Source: 62-47 sp049647485
GTDB taxonomy: Bacteria > Pseudomonadota > Alphaproteobacteria > Rhizobiales > Xanthobacteraceae
Direction of reading: 5' to 3'
NCBI GenBank assembly: GCA_049647485.1
Contig: JBARXT010000154.1
Coordinates: 1-5,161 of the forward strand
Length of the DNA stretch: 5,161 bases
Under the pieces are notes generated by a model, which worked only from the letters and a program-made list of their open reading frames with translations, searched no databases and had not been told where the DNA came from. Shown one piece after another: positions 1 to 5,161 of this stretch (position 1 is the first letter of the stretch; every line of letters starts with the position of its first letter). The position numbers and the translations under genes were made by a program.

Positions 1-47
1 GTCCATGGTCCGCCCGATCCACCTTTCCGGTTTTCGGCGTCGGCCGA

Positions 48-80
48 TTGCCAGATTTCATTTAACATGTTAATCATATT
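48..80 (+). promoter_or_regulatory. Possible weak promoter region upstream of hpaF
   Basis: This is the only AT-rich patch in the 196 bases before hpaF. TTGCCA at 48-53 resembles the TTG-type -35 element common in alphaproteobacteria. No good -10 hexamer lies 16-18 bases downstream: TAATCA at 71-76 has the right spacing but a poor match, and CATATT at 75-80 matches better but is too far away. The palindrome at 62-73 sits inside the spacer, where a repressor would block RNA polymerase. The operon could also be transcribed from further left, outside the window, so this call is tentative. Confidence 0.25.
62..73. promoter_or_regulatory. 12-bp perfect palindrome, candidate operator
   Basis: TTAACATGTTAA is identical to its own reverse complement and stands out in GC-rich surroundings. 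Its size and AT content suit a dimeric winged-helix repressor. Homoprotocatechuate clusters are often controlled by the MarR-family repressor HpaR, which binds dyad-symmetric operators, so an HpaR-like protein is a reasonable guess. No regulator gene is visible in the window, and I cannot confirm the match to a known HpaR motif. The site lies about 124 nt upstream of the hpaF start codon. Confidence 0.4.
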
Positions 81-196
81 CCGGACCCGTCGTCCACGGC
101 AGGGATTTTGGGCTGTATTTTCCGCAATCGCCGCGCGGAAACCGGTGACCGGAAGTCGTTGCGGCGATGGCGTCGAATACGCGAACAGAGAGCGAC

Positions 197-595
197 ATGC
201 CACATTTCACGCTGGAATACTCGGCCAATCTCGAACCCCGCGTCGATATCGGCGCCGCCGTCGAGGTGGTGCGCAAGGCGGCGGTCGAGACCGGCATCTT
301 CCCGCTCGGCGGCATCCGCGTCCGCGCCATCCGCTGCGAGCACTACGCCGTCGCCGACGGCAACCCCGACATGGGCTTTCTCGCCATGGTGCTGCGGCTC
401 GGCGAAGGCCGCGACCTGCCGACGCGGCAGCGCGCCGGCGAGCACATCTTCAAGGCGCTCTCGCAATTCCTCGAACCCGCGTTCACGGCGATGCCGTTCG
501 CCTTGTCGTTCGACATGCAGATCAACGACAAGGACATGAGTTGGAAACGCAACAACATCCACCAGTATCTGGCGAAGCAAAACACGTCCGGTTGA
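197..595 (+). CDS. hpaF: 5-carboxymethyl-2-hydroxymuconate delta-isomerase
   Basis: The 132-residue product matches the CHMI family of the tautomerase superfamily; E. coli HpaF is about 126 residues. It interconverts 5-carboxymethyl-2-hydroxymuconate and 5-oxopent-3-ene-1,2,5-tricarboxylate in the cytoplasm, the third step of homoprotocatechuate breakdown. The protein begins MPHF; the family uses Pro right after the initiator Met as its catalytic N-terminal base. That requirement fixes the start at 197 rather than the in-frame ATG at 167, which would bury this proline. A weak AGAGAG at 187-192 precedes the start. Other family marks are TGIFPLGGIRVR (residues 32-43) and the near-C-terminal KRNNIH (117-122), like E. 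coli KQNNVH. The next gene on the strand is hpaD, 78 nt away, which supports the assignment. The enzyme acting between HpaD and HpaF (HpaE) is not in the window. Confidence 0.93.
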   Translation: MPHFTLEYSANLEPRVDIGAAVEVVRKAAVETGIFPLGGIRVRAIRCEHYAVADGNPDMGFLAMVLRLGEGRDLPTRQRAGEHIFKALSQFLEPAFTAMPFALSFDMQINDKDMSWKRNNIHQYLAKQNTSG

Positions 596-604
596 ATCCA
601 TCTT

Positions 605-618
605 TTGATCCGGATCAA
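605..618. promoter_or_regulatory. Perfect FNR/FixK-type binding site upstream of hpaD
   Basis: TTGATCCGGATCAA is a perfect 14-bp palindrome and fits the FNR/FixK/Anr consensus TTGAT-N4-ATCAA at every defined position. It lies in the hpaF-hpaD gap, centred about 62 nt before the hpaD ATG. A -10-like TATCAC occurs at 644-649. A class II activator site at -41.5 would put the transcript start near 653, so this hexamer is about 3 nt further downstream than ideal, and activation geometry is unproven. A repressive role is equally possible. Family members with such sites include FixK2, FnrL and AadR in related alphaproteobacteria. The sequence match is direct observation; binding is inference. Confidence 0.62.
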
Positions 619-673
619 CGACCTGACGACACCACCAAGCGAGTATCACTTCAACGCATTCTGGAAAACCATC

Positions 674-1657
674 ATGCCGGTCCCGCAGCATATTTTCGAG
701 CCGCCGTTCAACGTCCTCCGCTCCAGCCACGCCGTGCTCGACGTCACCGACCTCGACGCCAGCCGCAAGTTCTATGAGACGATCATCGGGCTGCACGTCG
801 AGGATGCCGATCGCGACGTGGTCTATCTGCGCGGCTCCGAGGAGCATCAGCATCACTCGCTGGTGCTGCGGAAGGCTCAAGTCGCGGCCTGCAACCGGCT
901 CAGCTTCAAGGTCGGCAACGACGAGGACCTCGACAAGGCCGCGGCCTTCATGGCGGCCAACAAGATCGAGCACGCCTTCGTGGACGTGCCGTTCCAGGGC
1001 CGCACCCTGCAATTCACCGATCCGTTCGGCTACCGCATCGAACTCTACGCGAGCATGGAGAAGCGCCCGCACCTGCTGCGCCGCTACGAACTCTACAAGG
1101 GCTGCCATCCGCAGCGGCTCGACCACTTCAACGTGTTCGCCGCCGAAGTGCAGGACACGGTGGATTTCTATGCCCGCCTCGGTTTTCGCCTCACCGAATA
1201 TGCCGAGGAGGACGGCCCGAACGGCCGCATCGCCGCCGCCTGGATGCATCGCAAGGGCAACGTCCACGACTTCGCCATCACCAACGGCAACGGTCCGCGC
1301 CTGCACCACTTTGCCTATTGGGTGCCGACCGCGATGAACATCCTGCATCTGTGCGACGTCATGGCGTCGTGCGGCTACCTCGCCAACATGGAGCGCGGCC
1401 CCGGCCGCCACGGCATCTCCAACGCGTTCTTCCTCTACGTGCGCGATCCCGACGGGCATCGGCTGGAGATCTACACCAGCGACTACAACACCATGGATCA
1501 CGACCACGAACCGCTGCGCTGGTCGCTGCGCGATCCGCGCCGCCAGACGCTGTGGGGTTCGCCCGCGCCGCGCTCGTGGTTCGAGGAAGGCTCGCCCTTC
1601 GCCGGGCAAGTGGTGCGCGAGGCGAAGTTCAAGGCCGACGTGATCGTGGCGGACTGA
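674..1657 (+). CDS. hpaD: 3,4-dihydroxyphenylacetate 2,3-dioxygenase (homoprotocatechuate dioxygenase)
   Basis: The 327-residue product is a type I extradiol dioxygenase of the vicinal-oxygen-chelate fold. It opens homoprotocatechuate with O2 to 5-carboxymethyl-2-hydroxymuconate semialdehyde. An N-terminal glyoxalase-like module (about 15-130) is followed by the catalytic module (about 147-270). Metal ligands are H151 (RLDHFNVF), H212 (RLHHFAYWV) and E265 (HRLEIY). Second-shell residues known from the Brevibacterium fuscum enzyme also have counterparts at a near-constant offset: N153, W190, H198, R241, H246 and Y255. All active-site residues therefore appear intact, and specificity for homoprotocatechuate over catechol or biphenyl diols is well supported. 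ATG 674 was chosen over the in-frame TTG at 605: it gives the usual N-terminus and follows GGAAAA at 663-668. Only 3 nt separate its stop from the next start, so it is co-transcribed with the FAH-family gene. Confidence 0.95.
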   Translation: MPVPQHIFEPPFNVLRSSHAVLDVTDLDASRKFYETIIGLHVEDADRDVVYLRGSEEHQHHSLVLRKAQVAACNRLSFKVGNDEDLDKAAAFMAANKIEHAFVDVPFQGRTLQFTDPFGYRIELYASMEKRPHLLRRYELYKGCHPQRLDHFNVFAAEVQDTVDFYARLGFRLTEYAEEDGPNGRIAAAWMHRKGNVHDFAITNGNGPRLHHFAYWVPTAMNILHLCDVMASCGYLANMERGPGRHGISNAFFLYVRDPDGHRLEIYTSDYNTMDHDHEPLRWSLRDPRRQTLWGSPAPRSWFEEGSPFAGQVVREAKFKADVIVAD

Positions 1658-1660
1658 GAA

Positions 1661-2554
1661 ATGACCACTGTGACCCGCCCCCGCCTCGCCACCTTCATCG
1701 CCCAAGGCGCGACCCAAGGCGCGACCCGCTACGGCGCCGTGACCGACACCGGCATCGTCGATCTCTCGACGCGCTTCGGCAAAACCTTTCCGACGCTGCG
1801 CGAGGTTATCGCGAACGGCGCGCTGATGAAACTCGCGGACGATGCCGCCGGGCGTTCACCGGATATCGCGCTCGACGCCATCACCTGGCAACCGCCGATC
1901 CCCGCGCCGGAAAAGATCATCTGCATCGGCGTCAACTATCCGGACCGCAACGCCGAGTACAAGGACGGCAAGGACGCGCCGCCCTATCCCAGCATGTTCA
2001 TGCGCACGCCGCGCTCCTTCGTCGGCCACGGCACGCCGCTGGTGCGGCCGAAGGCCTCGCAGCAACTCGACTACGAAGGCGAGATGGTGATCGTGATCGG
2101 CAAACCCGGCCGCCACATCGCCGAACGCGACGCGCTCGACCACATCGCCGCGATCACGCTGTGCAACGAGGGCACCATTCGTGACTGGGTGCGCCACGCC
2201 AAATTCAACGTGACGCAGGGCAAGAATTTCGATTCCACCGGCAGCCTCGGCCCGTGGCTGGTGCCCTACATCGACGAGGCGCAGATCGCGGACATCGCGC
2301 TGACTACGCGCATCAACGGCGAGACGCGGCAGAGCGACCGCACCAAGCGGATGATCTTCAGCTTCCGTTATCTCATCAACTACATCTCGACCTTCACCAC
2401 GCTGGTTCCGGGCGATGTCATCGTCACCGGCACGCCAACCGGCGCCGGCGCGCGCTTCGATCCGCCGCGCTTCCTCAAGCCCGGCGACGTGATCGAGGTG
2501 GAAGCCGACGGCATCGGCGTCTTGCGCAACGGCGTGGTGGACGAGGTCGCGTAG
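1661..2554 (+). CDS. Fumarylacetoacetate hydrolase family protein, probable HpaG-type decarboxylase/isomerase
   Basis: The 297-residue product has a short N-terminal region (about 1-80) and a C-terminal FAH catalytic domain (about 84-297). Visible marks are IICIGVNY (86-93), the metal motif DYEGE with E139 and E141, a third ligand position in CNEGTIRDW, QGKNFD (186-191), SLGPW (195-199), NG near 219-220 and TGTPTGAG (256-263). The third metal ligand, usually Asp, is Glu here (E170). The 3-nt gap after hpaD points to homoprotocatechuate breakdown. The likely role is decarboxylation of 5-oxopent-3-ene-1,2,5-tricarboxylate and isomerisation to 2-oxohept-3-ene-1,7-dioate, as done by E. coli HpaG. 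That protein is about 430 residues with two FAH modules, whereas this one has a single module and may work as a homodimer. The family also holds hydratases, hydrolases and oxaloacetate decarboxylases, so the exact reaction is inferred from context. A 12-bp tandem duplication adds QGAT near the N-terminus. Confidence 0.85.
   Translation: MTTVTRPRLATFIAQGATQGATRYGAVTDTGIVDLSTRFGKTFPTLREVIANGALMKLADDAAGRSPDIALDAITWQPPIPAPEKIICIGVNYPDRNAEYKDGKDAPPYPSMFMRTPRSFVGHGTPLVRPKASQQLDYEGEMVIVIGKPGRHIAERDALDHIAAITLCNEGTIRDWVRHAKFNVTQGKNFDSTGSLGPWLVPYIDEAQIADIALTTRINGETRQSDRTKRMIFSFRYLINYISTFTTLVPGDVIVTGTPTGAGARFDPPRFLKPGDVIEVEADGIGVLRNGVVDEVA
1701..1727. repeat. 12-bp in-frame tandem duplication
   Basis: The unit CCCAAGGCGCGA occurs twice back to back (1701-1712 and 1713-1724) and runs on for three more matching bases. 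It keeps the reading frame of the FAH-family gene and yields QGATQGAT at residues 15-22. This is in the variable N-terminal region, away from the active site, so it is probably neutral slippage. Confidence 0.85.
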
Positions 2555-2562
2555 ACGGCGGA

Positions 2563-2654
2563 CATCCCTCACCCTGAGGAGGCCATGCGCAGCATGGCCC
2601 TCGAAGGGCGACGGCGATCCTTCGAGGCGCGCAAGAGCGCGCACCTCAGGGATG
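2563..2654. repeat. Cruciform-like intergenic palindromic repeat
   Basis: The gap between the convergent FAH-family gene and alkB is filled by nested perfect inverted repeats. The outer arms are CCCTGAGG (2572-2579) and CCTCAGGG (2644-2651). Inside are a hairpin GGCCATGC-GCA-GCATGGCC (2581-2599), a stem CCTCGAAGG (2599-2607) with CCTTCGAGG (2619-2627), and a hairpin GCGCGC-AAGA-GCGCGC (2627-2642). CATCCCT at 2563-2569 can also pair with AGGGATG at 2648-2654, as an alternative outer register. The sequence style, with CCTTCGAGG and CCTCAGGGATGAC, resembles a dispersed repeat I recall from Bradyrhizobium-group intergenic regions. Its position suggests it may also help end transcription from both sides, although there is no U-run. 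Copy number cannot be judged from one window. Confidence 0.8.
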
Positions 2655-2675
2655 ACGCCGTCGAAGCGCCACGCC

Positions 2676-3329
2676 CTACACCGTCTTGCGGAACGTCAGG
2701 TTGATGCGCTGACGTTTGACCAATGGATGCTCGCCCTCCGCCAGCGGCGCGACGCCATGATAGAACAGGCGCGACGGCCCGCCCCACACCACGACATCGC
2801 CATGCGTCAAACGATAACGTTGCGTCTTGTCGCTGCGCTTCAAACCACCGAACAGAAACGTCGCCGGCAGTCCCAGCGACACCGAAACGATGGGCGCTGA
2901 AAAATCCGTCTCGTCCTTGTCCTGATGCAACGACATCTTCGCGCCCGGCACGTAGCGATTGACCAGGCACGCATCCGGCGCGAAATCCCTGAATCCGCCC
3001 GCCTCCGCGGCGTCGCGCGCAAGCGCTGACAGCACCGGCGGCATCGCCGGCCACGGTTGCCCGCTCTCGGGATCGCCCGCGTCATAGCGATAGCCGCGCC
3101 GGTCCGTCACCCAGCCGACCTTGCCGCAATTGGTCATCGCCACCGACATGGTGAAACCGCCCGGCGTCACCATGTGGCGGAACGGCGCGGCGGCGATCAC
3201 CTCGCGCAACGCCACAAGCAATTCCTCCTGCCGCGCAAGTACGAAGCCGCGCAGCAGAACGGCGCCCTCGGCCATCGTCTCGCGCGATGGCTGCGCTTCC
3301 GCTACTCCCGCGAACAGATCGCCGATCAC
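2676..3329 (-). CDS. alkB: Alpha-ketoglutarate-dependent dioxygenase AlkB
   Basis: The 217-residue product is almost the length of E. coli AlkB (216). AlkB uses Fe(II), O2 and 2-oxoglutarate to remove 1-methyladenine, 3-methylcytosine and similar lesions from single-stranded DNA and RNA. The iron ligands are H135 and D137 in NRYVPGAKMSLHQDKDE (124-140) and H191 in GGPSRLFYHG (183-192). The 2-oxoglutarate-binding arginines are R208 and R214 in RINLTFR, spaced as in R204/R210 of E. coli. The substrate-lid region WVTDRRGYRYD (73-83) is also present. The start is a GTG giving MIGDLFA, which aligns with E. coli MLDLFA; GGAGA at 3343-3339 is a plausible ribosome binding site 9 nt away. It lies 21 nt after another Fe/2-oxoglutarate oxygenase on the same strand. 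No ada gene is in the window, and no start-proximal promoter is evident. Confidence 0.95.
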   Translation of the reverse strand: MIGDLFAGVAEAQPSRETMAEGAVLLRGFVLARQEELLVALREVIAAAPFRHMVTPGGFTMSVAMTNCGKVGWVTDRRGYRYDAGDPESGQPWPAMPPVLSALARDAAEAGGFRDFAPDACLVNRYVPGAKMSLHQDKDETDFSAPIVSVSLGLPATFLFGGLKRSDKTQRYRLTHGDVVVWGGPSRLFYHGVAPLAEGEHPLVKRQRINLTFRKTV

Positions 3330-3350
3330 GTCCTCACGTCTCCGCGTTCC

Positions 3351-4085
3351 TCACTTCGCATCGTGGAAAATAATTCCGACGGTATGACGGCGGCCGGAGC
3401 GCAGCCGGCTGACGCCATGCCGCAGGTTGACGCGATACGATCCGCGCGTGCCTTGCACCGGCCGATGATGCACGGCGAACACCACGGCGTCGCCCTGCGT
3501 CAGCGGCACCACCTCGGCACGCGACTGCATGCGCGGTCGTTGTTCGGTCAGCACGAATTCGCCACCGGTGAAATCGCGTCCGGGCTCCGACAATAGCACA
3601 GCCACCTGCAACGGAAACACATGCTCGCCGTAGAGATCCTGATGCAGGCAGTTGTAGTCGTCGGCGACGTATTGCAGCAATAGCGGCGTCGGCCGGGTCT
3701 GCCCGGCTTCGTGGCAGCGCTTAAGAAACGCGTCGTGCGTCGCCGGATAGCGCACGTCGATGCCCATCGTCGCGTTCCAGCGATTGGCGATCTGCGACAG
3801 CGGCGCGTAAAGCGCCGGACGCAGATGCGCGATCGGGTCCGGCAGCGGATAGCTGAAATACTTGTATTCGCCGCGCCCGAAACCGTGCCGCGCCATCACG
3901 ATGCGACTGCGGAAGCGCGCGTCGTCGGGATAAAGCGCGGCGAGATAGACGCATTGCTGCGGTGTCAGCAAATTCTCGATCACCGCACAGCCGCGCGCAT
4001 CGAGATCGTCACTGACGCGCTGCCAGTCGATTGTCTTGACCGCCAGCGGCGGATCGATCAGGCGGGCGGTGCGGGCGCTGGGCAT
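3351..4085 (-). CDS. 2-oxoglutarate/Fe(II)-dependent oxygenase of unknown substrate
   Basis: This 244-residue protein has the double-stranded beta-helix oxygenase pattern in its C-terminal half. Visible elements are QYVADDYNCLHQDLYGEHVFPLQ (138-160, iron ligands H148 and D150), FTGGEF (172-177), QGDAVVF (197-203) and RVNLRHGVSR (218-227) with the distal ligand H223. R233, ten residues after it, is the probable 2-oxoglutarate anchor; the chain ends GIIFHDAK. The layout is nearer the prolyl-hydroxylase-like branch than AlkB, and the N-terminal 135 residues show no domain I recognise. The substrate is unknown. It is upstream of alkB by 21 nt, so the two are likely co-transcribed and a role in alkylation response or nucleic-acid/protein modification is a fair guess. 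The ATG at 4085 is preferred to the GTG at 4109 because a GGAGG sits 7 nt before it. Confidence 0.85.
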   Translation of the reverse strand: MPSARTARLIDPPLAVKTIDWQRVSDDLDARGCAVIENLLTPQQCVYLAALYPDDARFRSRIVMARHGFGRGEYKYFSYPLPDPIAHLRPALYAPLSQIANRWNATMGIDVRYPATHDAFLKRCHEAGQTRPTPLLLQYVADDYNCLHQDLYGEHVFPLQVAVLLSEPGRDFTGGEFVLTEQRPRMQSRAEVVPLTQGDAVVFAVHHRPVQGTRGSYRVNLRHGVSRLRSGRRHTVGIIFHDAK

Positions 4086-4092
4086 GTCATGG

Positions 4093-4097
4093 CCTCC
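4093..4097 (-). promoter_or_regulatory. Shine-Dalgarno site fixing the start of the 2OG oxygenase gene
   Basis: On the minus strand GGAGG lies 7 nt before the ATG at 4085. It falls inside the reading frame if translation began at the GTG at 4109, which has no comparable site. It therefore favours the shorter product, with an N-terminus beginning MPSARTARL. Confidence 0.75.
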
Positions 4098-4154
4098 GGA
4101 AACAGACACCAGATGATATGCGCATCGGGGCGCGCCGCCGCCACCCGTTTCCCG

Positions 4155-5161
4155 TCAGCCGCGCACAGCGGATTCGATGCCGGCGGCGAGTTCGAAGATG
4201 CGACGATCCGCGCCGCCGGATGCCGCCAGCATCAGGCCGACCGGCGCCTCGCCTTCGCGCTGGATTGGAAGCGTGATAGCGCAGCCGTCGATGGTGTTGA
4301 TCAGCGTGCAGTTGCGCAGCGACAACACATTGGCTTTGGCGTAGGCGTCGTCATCCCTTTCGAGATCGGCGATGCGCGGTGGTGTGATGGCGACGGTCGG
4401 CATCACCAGTGCGTCATACGACGCGATGCGCGCGTCGAAACCGTCGATCATGGCGCGGCGGTGTTTCAGGAGATCGACATAATCCGCGGCACTCTGGCCC
4501 TCGCCGCGACGAATGCGGCCGATGACACGCGGATCGTAATCGGCGCCGCGCCGCGCGATCAGCGCGCGATGCCAGGCCCAGGCTTCCGCGCCGGAAAACC
4601 CGCCCTTGGCGTTGAGCACCGCCACGTCCGCGAATTCCGGCACCGCGATGCGCTCGATCACCGCGCCCTGCTGCGCCAGTTTCGCCACCGCGCGCTCGAA
4701 GGCCTGCGCGACGTCATCTGCAATCTCGTCGAACGCCACCGTGGTCGGGATCGCGAGCCGCATGCCCTTGATCGGGCGCGGCGTCACCGGCTTGATCGGC
4801 TCGTCGGCATGAACGGCATCGAGCGTGACGCAGCAGGCGACGCTGCGCGCCAAGGGCCCATAGCCGTCGAGCGTGAACGACAGCGGCACGCCGCCGTCGA
4901 GCGGAATGCGCCGCGCGGTCGGCTTGTAGCCGACGATGCCGCAATAGGCCGCCGGTATCCGGCACGAGCCGCCGGTATCGGTGCCAAGCGCGCCGTGCGC
5001 CATGCCGTCCGTCACCGAGACGGCCGCGCCGGACGACGAGCCGCCGGGCACATGACCGACGTCGCGCCGCCACGGGCTTTTCGGCGTGCCGTAGTGCGGA
5101 TTGAGGCCGAGGCCGGAATAGGCGAACTCCACCATGTTGCTGCGGCCGATCAGCACGAAGC
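4155..5161 (-). CDS. Amidase signature family protein (5' end beyond the window)
   Basis: The reading frame is open to the right edge, and the visible 335 codons cover the C-terminal three quarters of a protein usually about 450 residues long. The amidase signature is clear. GGSSSGAA (from about 5045) contains the cis-serine, codon 5039-5037. GTDTGGSCRIPAAYCG contains the nucleophilic serine, codon 4967-4965, exactly 24 residues later as in characterised members. The catalytic lysine lies further upstream, outside the window. The GTG at 5156 is an internal valine in the typical VLIGRSNMVEFAYSG segment, not a start. Such enzymes hydrolyse amides to acid and ammonia in the cytoplasm; the substrate cannot be read from the sequence, and the absence of any GatB/GatC gene nearby argues against a GatA role. 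The oxygenase gene follows after 69 nt on the same strand, so co-transcription is possible but less certain than for oxygenase-alkB. Confidence 0.9.
   Translation of the reverse strand, partial: FVLIGRSNMVEFAYSGLGLNPHYGTPKSPWRRDVGHVPGGSSSGAAVSVTDGMAHGALGTDTGGSCRIPAAYCGIVGYKPTARRIPLDGGVPLSFTLDGYGPLARSVACCVTLDAVHADEPIKPVTPRPIKGMRLAIPTTVAFDEIADDVAQAFERAVAKLAQQGAVIERIAVPEFADVAVLNAKGGFSGAEAWAWHRALIARRGADYDPRVIGRIRRGEGQSAADYVDLLKHRRAMIDGFDARIASYDALVMPTVAITPPRIADLERDDDAYAKANVLSLRNCTLINTIDGCAITLPIQREGEAPVGLMLAASGGADRRIFELAAGIESAVRG

Noticed and set aside
167..199. Upstream ATG at 167 as the hpaF start
   Set aside because: The family needs Pro directly after the initiator Met as the catalytic residue, so the start must be the ATG at 197.
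605..676. TTG at 605 as the hpaD start
   Set aside because: The extra 23 residues are not typical of the family, the TTG is part of the FNR/FixK-type palindrome, and ATG 674 has a ribosome binding site and the expected N-terminus.
74..1717. Long open frame of 547 codons on the minus strand opposite hpaF and hpaD
   Set aside because: It lies antisense to two well-recognised enzymes, has a His/Arg/Ala-rich composition without any known motif, and is the usual mirror frame produced by strong GC third-position bias.
1856..2644. Minus-strand open frame of 262 codons opposite the FAH-family gene and entering the repeat
   Set aside because: It is antisense to a conserved gene, runs into the palindromic repeat and shows no domain; it is a codon-bias shadow.
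2563..2654. Cloverleaf-like fold read as a tRNA
   Set aside because: The stem lengths are wrong, there is no TTCRA-type T loop or D-loop consensus, no credible anticodon arm and no acceptor geometry.
3057..3596. Plus-strand open frame of 179 codons across the alkB/oxygenase junction
   Set aside because: It overlaps two conserved genes in antisense and has no recognisable motif or ribosome binding site.
4118..4125. ATGCGCAT palindrome before the oxygenase gene
   Set aside because: An 8-bp palindrome is expected by chance at this scale, and there is no promoter pattern around it.
4086..4154. A separate promoter or terminator between the amidase and oxygenase genes
   Set aside because: I found no convincing -35/-10 pair and no hairpin with a T-run in the 69 bases, so neither is claimed.

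Overview
The window looks like a chromosomal segment of a high-GC alphaproteobacterium, most likely of the Bradyrhizobium/Rhodopseudomonas/Afipia group. This rests on the strong G/C third-position bias, the protein types, the style of the structured intergenic repeat at 2563-2654 and a perfect FNR/FixK-type box at 605-618. The taxon is an inference from pattern recognition, not a search result.

Left half (+ strand, 197-2554): three genes of the homoprotocatechuate (3,4-dihydroxyphenylacetate) meta-cleavage pathway. They are hpaF (5-carboxymethyl-2-hydroxymuconate delta-isomerase), hpaD (extradiol ring-cleavage dioxygenase) and a single-domain fumarylacetoacetate-hydrolase-family gene, probably the HpaG-type decarboxylase/isomerase step. 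HpaD opens the ring to the semialdehyde. A dehydrogenase (HpaE, not in the window) would oxidise it, HpaF isomerises the product, and the FAH-family enzyme would decarboxylate and isomerise that. The later steps (HpaH, HpaI) are also absent, so this is only part of a pathway. A 12-bp perfect palindrome lies upstream of hpaF. A 14-bp perfect palindrome matching the FNR/FixK consensus lies in the hpaF-hpaD gap.

Middle (2555-2675): a convergent intergenic gap filled by an approximately 92-bp cruciform-like repeat.

Right half (- strand, read right to left): an amidase-signature gene cut by the window edge, a 2-oxoglutarate/Fe(II) oxygenase of unknown substrate, and alkB, the DNA/RNA alkylation-repair dioxygenase. 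The oxygenase and alkB are only 21 nt apart and probably co-transcribed, which makes the oxygenase a candidate for an alkylation-damage role.

No RNA genes, CRISPR arrays, insertion sequences or phage genes were seen. I do not see a wholly new multi-gene system. The most interesting signals are the FNR/FixK-type box in front of an oxygen-dependent dioxygenase and the alkB-linked oxygenase of unknown function.
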